Shown here: piece after piece, positions 8,155 through 15,513 of the stretch
How the letters are laid out: each line of letters begins with the position of its first letter
Numbering within the stretch: the first letter of the stretch is position 1
Assembly: GCF_019186805.1 (NCBI RefSeq)
Contig: NZ_CP066783.1
Location: 2,059,501-2,123,500, forward strand
Source: Comamonas fluminis
Lineage (GTDB): Bacteria; Pseudomonadota; Gammaproteobacteria; Burkholderiales; Burkholderiaceae_C
Direction of reading: 5' to 3'
Length of the DNA stretch: 64,000 nucleotides
The notes under the pieces: generated by a model
Database searches by the model: none
The model's input: only the letters and a program-made list of their open reading frames with translations
What the model was told of the DNA's origin: nothing
Made by a program: the position numbers and the translations under genes

Positions 8155-9776
8155 ACCTCAATCTCTATCCGGTTCTGGATGTCACCAGCACCCGAAAGGC
8201 CTGGAATCACGGGCCGCAGGGCGAGCGTCTGCGTGAAGTGCCCCAGGCGCCGCTGCAGGCCGGGCAGCGGCCCGCCAGCCCCTTGCCTGCCCCCAGCGAC
8301 TGGACCTTTGAGCTGATCGAGCAGTACCACGCGGCCATTGCTGCCACGGCGCAGCGCTACGGGCTGGACACTTATCCTAACCAGCTGGAGATCATCACCG
8401 CCGAGCAGATGATGGACGCCTATGCCAGCGTGGGCATGCCCGTCAATTACCGGCACTGGAGCTATGGCAAGGAGTTTTTGGCCACCGAGCGCCGCTACCG
8501 CCGTGGTCATATGGGGCTGGCCTACGAGATCGTCATCAATGCCAACCCCTGCATCAGCTATCTGATGGAAGAAAACAGCACGGCCATGCAGGCGCTGGTG
8601 ATTGCCCATGCGGCCTACGGGCACAACAGCTTTTTCAAGAACAACTACCTGTTTCGCATGTGGTCCGATGCGGGCAGCATCATCGACTATCTGGTCTATG
8701 CCCGTGACTATGTGGCGCAGTGCGAAGAGCGCTATGGCGTGGACACGGTGGAGCAGTTGCTGGATTCCTGCCACGCGCTGGCCAACTTTGGGGTAGACCG
8801 CTACTGCCGCCCCTCACACAAGACGCTGGCCCGCGAGCGCGCAGAACGCGAGGAGCGCGAGGCCTATGTGCAGCAGCAGGTGAATGTGCTGTGGAGCACG
8901 CTGCCCGCCCGCAAGGACAAGGAAAGCATTGCCCCCGGCAGCGAGCGTTTCCCCAGGGAACCTGAGGAAAACATTCTCTACTTCATCGAGAAAAATGCCC
9001 CTTTGCTGGAGCCCTGGCAGCGGGAGCTGGTGCGCATCGTGCGCAAGATTGCCCAGTACTTCTATCCACAGCGCCAGACCCAGGTGATGAACGAGGGCTG
9101 GGCCACCTTCTGGCACTACACCTTGCTCAACACCCTGTATGACGAGGGTTGGCTTACCGACGGCGTGATGATGGAGTGGCTTTCTTCGCACACCAATGTG
9201 ATTTACCAGCCACCCGCTGGTCACCCGGCATTTAGCGGCATCAACCCCTATGCGCTGGGTTTTGCCATGTACCGCGATATTCGCCGTATCTGCGAGAGCC
9301 CGACCGGGGAAGACCGGCAGTGGTTTCCTGACTTGGCAGGCACGCCGTGGCTTCCGGCGCTGCATCACGCCATGCGCAATTACAAGGATGAGAGCTTTGT
9401 GGGCCAGTACCTGAGCCCGCACCTGATGCGCGAGATGCGCTTGTTTGCCCTGCATGACGACACCGCCGAGCGGGAGATGCTGGTCAGTGCCATCCATAAC
9501 GAGGAGGGTTACCGAAGCCTGCGCCAGCTGTTGTCACAGCAGTACGACCTGGGTACGCGAGAGCCCAATATTCAGGTCTGGAATGTGAACCTGCGCGGAG
9601 ACCGCTGCCTGACGCTGCGCCACACCCAGTACCAGGGCCGCCCGCTGGCCGGTGATGCGCAGGAGGTGCTCAAGCATGTGGCGCGCCTGTGGGGTTTTGG
9701 CGTGCATCTGGAGAGTGTGAAAGCCGATGGTGATGCGCCGCTGCTGCTGCACTCGGTAGCCGCGCCTTCATATTGA
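8151..9776 (+). CDS. spoVR: SpoVR family protein (YcgB-like)
   Basis: This 541-residue protein has clear SpoVR family landmarks: WTFELIEQYHAAIAATAQRYGLD near residue 50, the YGHNSFFKNN stretch near residue 160, and NEGWATFWHYTLLNTLYDEG near residue 315. SpoVR is required for spore cortex formation in Bacillus, yet the family is widespread in non-sporulating proteobacteria, where it follows prkA and yeaH. The gene overlaps yeaH by four bases. The exact reaction is unknown; the conserved His and Glu residues suggest a metal site, which is inference. Confidence 0.93.
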   Translation: MNLNLYPVLDVTSTRKAWNHGPQGERLREVPQAPLQAGQRPASPLPAPSDWTFELIEQYHAAIAATAQRYGLDTYPNQLEIITAEQMMDAYASVGMPVNYRHWSYGKEFLATERRYRRGHMGLAYEIVINANPCISYLMEENSTAMQALVIAHAAYGHNSFFKNNYLFRMWSDAGSIIDYLVYARDYVAQCEERYGVDTVEQLLDSCHALANFGVDRYCRPSHKTLARERAEREEREAYVQQQVNVLWSTLPARKDKESIAPGSERFPREPEENILYFIEKNAPLLEPWQRELVRIVRKIAQYFYPQRQTQVMNEGWATFWHYTLLNTLYDEGWLTDGVMMEWLSSHTNVIYQPPAGHPAFSGINPYALGFAMYRDIRRICESPTGEDRQWFPDLAGTPWLPALHHAMRNYKDESFVGQYLSPHLMREMRLFALHDDTAEREMLVSAIHNEEGYRSLRQLLSQQYDLGTREPNIQVWNVNLRGDRCLTLRHTQYQGRPLAGDAQEVLKHVARLWGFGVHLESVKADGDAPLLLHSVAAPSY

Positions 9777-9784
9777 ATGGAAAT

Positions 9785-9833
9785 TGCTGAGAGCCTTTAT
9801 AGATAAAGCGCAATCGGCTATCAAATTGAAAGC
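9785..9833 (-). repeat. Dispersed ATAGCTGC-type repeat, copy 2
   Basis: On the minus strand this reads TTTGATAGCCGATTGCGCTT followed by TATCTATAAAGGC, a good match to the family core and tail. It lies between spoVR and the shared terminator. Confidence 0.55.
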
Positions 9834-9862
9834 AAAAAGCGCTGCAGTTGCAGCGCTTTTTT
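9834..9862. terminator. Bidirectional terminator between spoVR and metQ-like gene
   Basis: The inverted repeat AAAAAGCGCTGCA / TGCAGCGCTTTTTT with a two-base loop has an A run on one side and a T run on the other, so it can end both the spoVR operon on the plus strand and the metQ-like gene on the minus strand. Confidence 0.85.
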
Positions 9863-9901
9863 GGGGAGGGCGAGGTGCATCAGCACCTCAGCGGTCCGGC
9901 A

Positions 9902-10684
9902 TCAGAATGCGGGAACCACAGCACCCTTGTACTTTTCCTGGATGAACTTCTTGGTGTCTGCAGAGTGCAGCGCGCCCATCAGCTTGGCAATGTCAGCACC
10001 GTTGGCGCGATCCTTGCGGGCGGCCACGATGTTGGTGTAAGGCGAATCCGCACCTTCGATGAACAGCGCATCCTTGGTGGGGTTGAGCTTGGCTTCGATG
10101 GCGTAGTTGGTGTTGATCAGCGCCAGATCGACGTCAGCCAGTGCGCGGGGCAGCAGAGGAGCTTCCAGTTCCTTGAACTTCAGCTTCTTGGGGTTCTTCA
10201 CCACGTCCAGGGCTGTAGGTGTCAGGCTCTTGGGGTCCTTGAGCTCGATCAGGCCATGCTTGGCCAGCAGAATCAGGGCACGGCCGCCGTTCGAGGGGTC
10301 GTTGGGAATGGCCACGGTAGCGCCGTTCTTCAGATCCTTGATGTTCTTGATCTTGCTGGAGTAGGCGCCAAAGGGCTCCACATGCACCTTGCCGTTGGGC
10401 ACAGCCACCAGCGAAGTCTTGCGGTCCTTGTTGTAGCTGTCCAGGTAAGGCTGGTGCTGGAAGAAGTTGGCATCCAGCTGCTTGTCTTCCACGGCGGCGT
10501 TGGGCTGCACGTAGTCGCTGAATTCCTTGATTTCCAGATCAATGCCCTGGGCCTTCAGCGCGGGCTTGATGTGGTTGAGGATTTCAGCGTGGGGCACAGC
10601 AGTCGCACCCACCTTCAGCACTTCGGCTTGAGCCGACAGGGCCAGAGTGGCAATCGCGATCGCGGAGAGAGCTTTCTTCAACAT
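9902..10684 (-). CDS. NLPA/MetQ family substrate-binding protein, orphan
   Basis: A 260-residue periplasmic receptor with a cleavable signal peptide (MLKKALSAIAIATLALSAQA, then EVLKVG). It contains the family hallmarks DYVQPNAAVEDKQLDANFFQHQPYLD (split here over residues about 60-85) and IPNDPSNGGRA near residue 130. MetQ proteins deliver methionine to the MetNI transporter. No lipobox cysteine is present, so the protein is probably soluble in the periplasm rather than lipid-anchored. There are no metNI genes beside it; a complete metNI-metQ set lies 31 kb away at 41267-44419. It may feed that same transporter or bind another sulfur compound; the exact ligand is unknown. Confidence 0.88.
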   Translation of the reverse strand: MLKKALSAIAIATLALSAQAEVLKVGATAVPHAEILNHIKPALKAQGIDLEIKEFSDYVQPNAAVEDKQLDANFFQHQPYLDSYNKDRKTSLVAVPNGKVHVEPFGAYSSKIKNIKDLKNGATVAIPNDPSNGGRALILLAKHGLIELKDPKSLTPTALDVVKNPKKLKFKELEAPLLPRALADVDLALINTNYAIEAKLNPTKDALFIEGADSPYTNIVAARKDRANGADIAKLMGALHSADTKKFIQEKYKGAVVPAF

Positions 10685-10797
10685 TGGTTCTGACTTTCTT
10701 CAGCAGGTTGCAATAAATTCCCTTGGCCTGAACTGCGTGCAGGCCTCAGTAAGGTGCATAGTCTAGTGCGCTGCAGCAAAATCTGCAGGACATTTTT

Positions 10798-10813
10798 CTT
10801 ATTTGGTTATAAG
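10798..10813. promoter_or_regulatory. Inverted repeat in the divergent metQ-like / DUF3820 region
   Basis: The sequence CTTATTTGGTTATAAG is an inverted repeat with five-base arms (CTTAT and ATAAG) and fits a T-N11-A LysR-type box. It lies between the metQ-like gene and the DUF3820 gene. I infer an operator; the regulator is unknown. Confidence 0.4.
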
Positions 10814-10843
10814 AGCGTCGTTTTTTATACAAAATCCAAGGCC

Positions 10844-11083
10844 ATGAATCCTGAAATGCTCGAACGCCTCATCCGCGTGCAGATGCCATACGGCAAATAC
10901 AAGGGCCGATTGATTGCCGATCTGCCCGGCAATTACCTGAACTGGTTTGCGCGCGAAGGCTTTCCCAAAGGGGAGGTGGGCCAGTTGCTGGCGCTGATGC
11001 AAGAACTGGATCACAACGGCCTGAGCGGGTTGCTGGAGCCACTGCGCCGTGCAGCGGGTTTGCCGCCACGGGCGCAGGAATAA
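10844..11083 (+). CDS. DUF3820 family protein
   Basis: A 79-residue protein with the DUF3820 signature MPYGKYKGRLIADLP (about residues 14-28), followed by YLNWFAREGFPKGEVG. The family is annotated as a putative quorum-sensing-regulated virulence factor in Pseudomonas, but no mechanism is established. I start at the ATG at 10844; upstream in-frame codons encode an unlikely leader. It is divergent from the metQ-like gene. Confidence 0.8.
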   Translation: MNPEMLERLIRVQMPYGKYKGRLIADLPGNYLNWFAREGFPKGEVGQLLALMQELDHNGLSGLLEPLRRAAGLPPRAQE

Positions 11084-11096
11084 GCGTCAGCACATG

Positions 11097-11121
11097 AAAA
11101 AGGGCCGCATCAGCGGCCCTT
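11097..11121 (-). terminator. Terminator for the Ala-rich protein gene
   Basis: The hairpin AGGGCCGC / GCGGCCCT with a four-base loop is followed on the minus strand by TTTT. It lies just past the stop of the minus-strand gene at 11154 and also close to the plus-strand DUF3820 stop. Confidence 0.75.
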
Positions 11122-11153
11122 GGCGTTTCTGCGTGCAGCAGATGCGGTGCAGC

Positions 11154-11675
11154 TTACTTGACGGCTGCGCGGGCAGCTTCAGCCTTGGCCTTGGCTTCGT
11201 CCAGCTTCTTTTGCAGGGCTGCAGCTTCGGCTTCAGCCTTCTTGGCCTCTTCTTCCTTGGCCTTCTTGGCTTCAGCTTCCTTGTCGCCACCCATGGCGCC
11301 AGCAATCGCATTGCTAGCCATGGAACCGGCTACGGCGCCCACAGCGGCACCAGCCATGGTGCCCATCATGCCGGAGCCACGAGCGGGAGTGGCTGCGGCA
11401 GCGGGGGCTGCGGCAGGGGCAGCAGCTGCGGGTGCCGCAGCAGGTGCTGGAGTTGCAGGAGCTGCTGCCTTGGGCGCTGCGGCGGCGGGAGCCACGGGCG
11501 CAGGCTGGGCGGGAGCTTTGCTGCCGATGCTGGCAGGACGCACGGACTTGCTGCTGCCCATGCGCTTGGCCTGAGCCAGCGAAGGCACGGTCAGCGATGC
11601 GATGGCAATGGCGATCACGGAGGCGGCAGCACGGTACGAAGTCTTCACAGTTGTTTTTCCAATCATGGTTGTCAT
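11154..11675 (-). CDS. Secreted Ala-rich protein with glycine-zipper segment and coiled-coil tail
   Basis: This 173-residue protein begins with a signal peptide that probably ends at SLAQA. Next comes a low-complexity Ala/Pro region (about residues 50-100), a glycine-zipper-like hydrophobic segment (MMGTMAGAAVGAVAGSMASN, near residue 105-125), and a highly charged Ala/Lys/Glu tail that should form a coiled coil. Glycine zippers often insert in membranes. I do not recognise a named family. An earlier in-frame ATG at 11714 and a later one at 11666 are alternative starts. Function unknown; an envelope role is inference from the signal peptide and zipper. Confidence 0.65.
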   Translation of the reverse strand: MTTMIGKTTVKTSYRAAASVIAIAIASLTVPSLAQAKRMGSSKSVRPASIGSKAPAQPAPVAPAAAAPKAAAPATPAPAAAPAAAAPAAAPAAAATPARGSGMMGTMAGAAVGAVAGSMASNAIAGAMGGDKEAEAKKAKEEEAKKAEAEAAALQKKLDEAKAKAEAARAAVK

Positions 11676-11928
11676 AGAGGCCGCCTGCATTGAGGGAATG
11701 CAGACTGCCAGCATGCCTTGGGACGCATGTCCAAAAAGGCTTGCTTGCTATGGTATTTGGAGCTAAGAGGAGAAATTTCAAGAGCTTGCGCTGAAACTGT
11801 CCGTAAAAGAACAGGGCGCGGCCCCCGGCAGCTGGTGTTGTGATGTGTGTAGCGCTGCGTTGCTATTGTAGGAACAGTGAAGGTGGCAAAAGTTCCTTCG
11901 CCCGTGCATTGGCCCAAAAATAGGCATG

Positions 11929-11963
11929 AAAAAGCCCCGCAGCGCTAGATGCACCTGCGGGGC
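11929..11963 (-). terminator. Terminator for the FMN reductase gene
   Basis: GCCCCGCAG pairs with CTGCGGGGC across a 12-base loop, and the minus strand continues with TTTTT. It lies 30 bp past the stop of the minus-strand reductase gene. Confidence 0.8.
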
Positions 11964-11991
11964 CTGCTATGAAATCAGCGAAACTGCTGGT

Positions 11992-12549
11992 TTACTGCTT
12001 GGGATGCTTGCGCACCCAGGCCAGGAAGCGGGTCATGTATTTGTTCAAGAAATCATGGCTGCCAGCGCCGATATTGCCCTGGGCGTCAATCAGCTCGTCA
12101 TTCCAGCGCACAAAGCCTTCGGGCTGCTGCATGGTGGGCATGTCCAGAAACACAAAGACATTGCGCAGGTGCTGCTGGGCCATGGCCGTAGCGGGGCCGC
12201 CGGGGGATGTGCCGATGACGGCGGCCGGAATGCCACCCCAGGCGGCCTGACCGTAGGGGCGGCTCAGCGCATCGAGTGCGTTTTTCAGCACTGCGGGGAT
12301 GGAGCGGTTGTGTTCGGGCGTGATGAACAGCAGGCCATCACAGTTGCGTACCTGCGCCTTGAGGTCTTCAAAAGGCTGGAATTCGGGGGTGCCATCAAAG
12401 TCGCGGTTGTACAGCGGCAGGTGGCCAATATCGATAAAGGCCACATCGGCCTGATCCTGAATCAGCTTGGCCAGCCCTTCGCCCAGCTTGCGGTTGATGG
12501 AATGCTTGCTGTTGCTGCCCACGATCACGCCGATTTTCAGTTTGCTCAT
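11992..12549 (-). CDS. NADPH-dependent FMN reductase family protein
   Basis: The 185-residue flavodoxin-fold protein has the FMN phosphate-binding loop GSNSKHSINRKL near the N terminus and the PEHNRSIPAVLKNALDAL segment near residue 78-96, typical of the NAD(P)H-dependent FMN reductase/quinone reductase family (YieF/ChrR-like). Such enzymes reduce quinones, chromate or flavins in the cytoplasm. The ATG at 12549 has AAGG upstream and is preferred to the adjacent GTG. It is a single-gene unit with its own terminator. Physiological substrate is not determinable. Confidence 0.85.
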   Translation of the reverse strand: MSKLKIGVIVGSNSKHSINRKLGEGLAKLIQDQADVAFIDIGHLPLYNRDFDGTPEFQPFEDLKAQVRNCDGLLFITPEHNRSIPAVLKNALDALSRPYGQAAWGGIPAAVIGTSPGGPATAMAQQHLRNVFVFLDMPTMQQPEGFVRWNDELIDAQGNIGAGSHDFLNKYMTRFLAWVRKHPKQ

Positions 12550-12640
12550 CACAGACCTTTCATGTCAGTGGAAAAAAAGAGCTTCACTCTAATGGACATG
12601 CTGTGCGGGCGAAGTCAGAGAGCATCGATCATGCAGGCGC

Positions 12641-12674
12641 AAAAAAGCCGCTGTGGCAGTGCGGCAGCGGCTTT
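12641..12674 (-). terminator. Terminator for serB
   Basis: AAAGCCGCTG pairs with CAGCGGCTTT over an 11-base loop, and the minus strand continues into a T run. It lies 24 bp past the serB stop. Confidence 0.8.
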
Positions 12675-12697
12675 CAAGGGGGCTGAAATGACAGTGC

Positions 12698-13411
12698 TTA
12701 TTGCAGCACTTCCAGCAGACGATCCAGACCGCCTTCGTTGATGGCAACCTTGGCCTCGTTACGCACGCGGGGCTTGGCGTGGTAGGCCACGGACAGGCCT
12801 GCGGCCTGCATCATGGGGATGTCGTTGCTGCCATCGCCTACGGCAATGCACTGCTTGGCGTCGATGCCGATCAGGGACGCGACTTCCAGCAGAGTGCGGC
12901 GCTTTTCGGCACCGTCGCAGATGTCGCCCCAGGCTTGCTCGATCAGGCCGCCGGTCAGCACGCCGTTCTGAATTTCCAGCACGTTGGCGCGCACAAAGTC
13001 GATGTTCAGCAGGCCGCGCACATGTTCGGCAAAGTAGGTAAAGCCGCCGGAAACCAGCAGCACCTTCAGGCCTGCAGCCTTGGCCGCCTTGACCAGCGTG
13101 TCGGCGCCGGGCGAGAGTTTCAAGCGCTCGGCCAGCACGCGGGCCATGTCAGCCTCGGTCACGCCCACCAGCTTGCCCACGCGCTGGCGCAGGCTGTCCT
13201 TGAAATCGGTGATTTCGCCGCGCATGGTGGCTTCGGTAATCGCTGCCACTTCGGCCTTCTTGCCCGTGGCGTCGGCAATCTCGTCAATGCACTCGATGGT
13301 GATCAGGGTCGAGTCCATATCGAAGGCGATGAGCTTGTAGTCAGCCAGCTTCTGAGGAGCGGTCATGCCGCGGATCATCAGGCCGGGAGCGAATTCGGTG
13401 GCGTCAGTCAT
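12698..13411 (-). CDS. serB: Phosphoserine phosphatase
   Basis: A 237-residue HAD-superfamily phosphatase. It shows motif I DMDSTL (about residue 31), the SerB cap-region signature IECIDEIAD, motif II SGGF, and motif III/IV GDGSNDIPM near residue 190. It removes phosphate from phosphoserine, the last step of serine synthesis. The long N-terminal ACT region of enteric SerB is absent, which is usual for the shorter form. I start at 13411 (MTDATEF); an in-frame ATG at 13459 would add 16 residues of unlikely leader. It is a single-gene unit. Confidence 0.93.
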   Translation of the reverse strand: MTDATEFAPGLMIRGMTAPQKLADYKLIAFDMDSTLITIECIDEIADATGKKAEVAAITEATMRGEITDFKDSLRQRVGKLVGVTEADMARVLAERLKLSPGADTLVKAAKAAGLKVLLVSGGFTYFAEHVRGLLNIDFVRANVLEIQNGVLTGGLIEQAWGDICDGAEKRRTLLEVASLIGIDAKQCIAVGDGSNDIPMMQAAGLSVAYHAKPRVRNEAKVAINEGGLDRLLEVLQ

Positions 13412-13579
13412 TGCGATTGAGGGCAAAGGGTGCAGGGGTAAGAGCGGCAAGGAGTTCATCTTTGCCGCTGCTGAAGATGGGCGCCATTATCCGCTGTTGT
13501 GGTGCTGGCAGGATGGCGATTCACCCCATGTGTTGACCCCGGGCATTTACCCCGGGCGCTCCTCCGCTGGCTTCAAGGC

Positions 13580-14578
13580 TTATTGCGGCTGAATGCCCGC
13601 AGCCTTGACCAGTTCGGCATGCAGCTTGATGTCCTGAGATACGGTCTGCCGGAGCTGCTCGGGCGTGGAGGGCGCGACTTCCATGCCGTTTTCACCCAGC
13701 TTGGTCTTGATGTCACTGTCCAGGGCGGTGCGCACAGCGCGGTTGAGCTTGTCGATGACGGGCTGGGGCGTTTTTGCCGGGGCAAACAGGCCGACCCAGG
13801 CCGAGAGATTCAGGTCGGCAAAGCCGCCTTCGGCCATGGTGGGCGTATTGGGCAGCGTGGCAACGCGCCTGGGGGCCATCAGACCCAGTGCATGCAGCTT
13901 GCCTGCCTGAATGTGCGGCAGGGCTTCGGGCAGCACGGCAAACAGCATGTCCACATTGCCCGCCAGTGTGTCGTTGACAGCCGGTGCACCGCCTTTGTAG
14001 GGGACGTGCAGCATCTTCGCTTGTGTGCGTGTCTCGAACATCAGGGCAGCCAGGTGCTGTGGGCTGCCGTCACCCGATGAGGCGAAGGTCAGCTTGCCAG
14101 GTGCGGCCTTGGCTGCGGCCACTACGGCGGCCACGCTGGGGAATTTCTGCTTGTCCTTGACCACCAGCACCATGGGCTGGTTCACCAGCTTGCTGATGGG
14201 CGCGAAGTCGGCCTCTGGGTCATAGGGCAGAGATTTGAAAATGCTCTTGTTGGTGGTCAGAAAGGATGCGGGTGACACCATCAGCGTGTAGCCGTCGGGT
14301 GCTGCGCGGGCCACGGCGGGCGTGCCGATCTGGCCAGAAGCTCCGGCGCGGTTGTCCACCACAAAAGGCTGCTTGAGCTCGGCAGCCAGCTTCTGGCCCA
14401 CGACACGGGCAATCATGTCGGCGCTACCACCTGCGGGCAGGGCTACGATCACTTTGACCGTGCGCTCGGGGTAGGCGTCCTGCGCCTGGGCGGTGGTAAC
14501 AAAACCGGCAAGCAGTGCGCAGCCCATGGCGGTGCGTGCGGTGGCCTGAGCGGTGGTGCGAATGGTCTGAAGCAGCAT
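13580..14578 (-). CDS. Bug family tripartite tricarboxylate transporter receptor
   Basis: A 332-residue periplasmic protein with a signal peptide ending near TTAQAQ. It carries the Bug family pattern: VKVIVALPAGGSADMIAR (about residues 41-58), the KLPFVVDNRAGASGQIG-like segment, VARAAPDGYTLM, and VPYKGGAPAVNDTLAGNVD. Bug receptors bind carboxylates and amino acids and are vastly expanded in Burkholderiales. No tctA/tctB genes are adjacent, which is common for orphan Bug genes. The ligand cannot be told from the sequence. Confidence 0.93.
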   Translation of the reverse strand: MLLQTIRTTAQATARTAMGCALLAGFVTTAQAQDAYPERTVKVIVALPAGGSADMIARVVGQKLAAELKQPFVVDNRAGASGQIGTPAVARAAPDGYTLMVSPASFLTTNKSIFKSLPYDPEADFAPISKLVNQPMVLVVKDKQKFPSVAAVVAAAKAAPGKLTFASSGDGSPQHLAALMFETRTQAKMLHVPYKGGAPAVNDTLAGNVDMLFAVLPEALPHIQAGKLHALGLMAPRRVATLPNTPTMAEGGFADLNLSAWVGLFAPAKTPQPVIDKLNRAVRTALDSDIKTKLGENGMEVAPSTPEQLRQTVSQDIKLHAELVKAAGIQPQ

Positions 14579-14725
14579 GCGGTCCCTCTCTTTATCAAGC
14601 GATGCACCACGCTGGTGAATGGGGTGGTGCTATAGCGATGATGAGCAAGCTCTGTGCCAGGGTGATTGGCGTTTAGCCTGATGGGAAAGATGCGGTTTGC
14701 GCAGGTGCGAGGAAACGGGCAGGGG

Positions 14726-15397
14726 CTAGTTTTTGGGTTGAATCGGCGGTCGCAGATAGATGGCATCTGACCATGTGGCCACCCACTGCGGTCTAAACAC
14801 CACAAAGACGGCGGTGAGCATGCCGGTGGTGACGCCATCGCTCCAGGCCATCAGCCAGCGGGCCATGCGCGAGAGTTCATCGTTGACGTTGGGCAGTACG
14901 TGCCCCGCCCATTGGCCCAGCAAAGAGGCGATAAACAGGCACAGCACTGTGCCCAAAAAGCCGCGTAAAAGAATAAATACAAAAATGTGATGCCAGCACC
15001 AGCGGCGCACTGCCGCGCCCCAGAGCATGGCCAGCGTGGCTGGCACCAGTCCTTGCCAGACGGTCATGCCCAGAGCTTCGGGCATGGAGAGGCCCGGAGA
15101 AATTGCAAAAGCAATAGCGCCCACCGCAAGCAGGGTGGGTACTGCAAGGGGCCAGCCCAGCAAGATAACGACCAGCGGCGCTGCAGACCAGTGCAGTTGC
15201 AAAGGCAGCTTGTGCAGCGTGGGCAGAGCCCAGGCCCAGGGCAGCAGCACCAGCACAGCGAGCAGCGGCGTAATCAGTGCCGATGCCACGGGGTCTTGCA
15301 TGCCGCCGGGCCCCGGCTTGCTGCCCAGCATGCGCCAGGGGCGGCAGAGCAGGGCCAGCAACAGGCTCAGCAGGGCAAGGGCGGCTTCAAGATACAT
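14726..15397 (-). CDS. Predicted multi-span integral membrane protein
   Basis: A 223-residue protein dominated by hydrophobic helices (at least six) with a WSDGVTTGMLTAVFVVFRPQW stretch near the C terminus. The layout resembles an uncharacterised proteobacterial membrane protein family (COG3235-like, sometimes called an energy-coupling-factor permease), but I am not certain of the match. It lies 147 bp upstream of the Bug receptor gene on the same strand. Substrate and function are unknown. Confidence 0.6.
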   Translation of the reverse strand: MYLEAALALLSLLLALLCRPWRMLGSKPGPGGMQDPVASALITPLLAVLVLLPWAWALPTLHKLPLQLHWSAAPLVVILLGWPLAVPTLLAVGAIAFAISPGLSMPEALGMTVWQGLVPATLAMLWGAAVRRWCWHHIFVFILLRGFLGTVLCLFIASLLGQWAGHVLPNVNDELSRMARWLMAWSDGVTTGMLTAVFVVFRPQWVATWSDAIYLRPPIQPKN

Positions 15398-15513
15398 GGC
15401 GGCGTGGGTGATTCAGTGCAGCCTGCATCTTGCACCGCCAGCGTTATCGGCGCCTTAACCTTTGCCAAGCTTCTGGCAATTGGCGTCTCTCATGTGGCGC
15501 CTGTCATGCAGCC

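Noticed and set aside
11049..11693. 214-codon plus-strand frame rich in Gly/Ser/Cys
   Set aside because: It is the complement of the Ala-rich low-complexity gene on the other strand.
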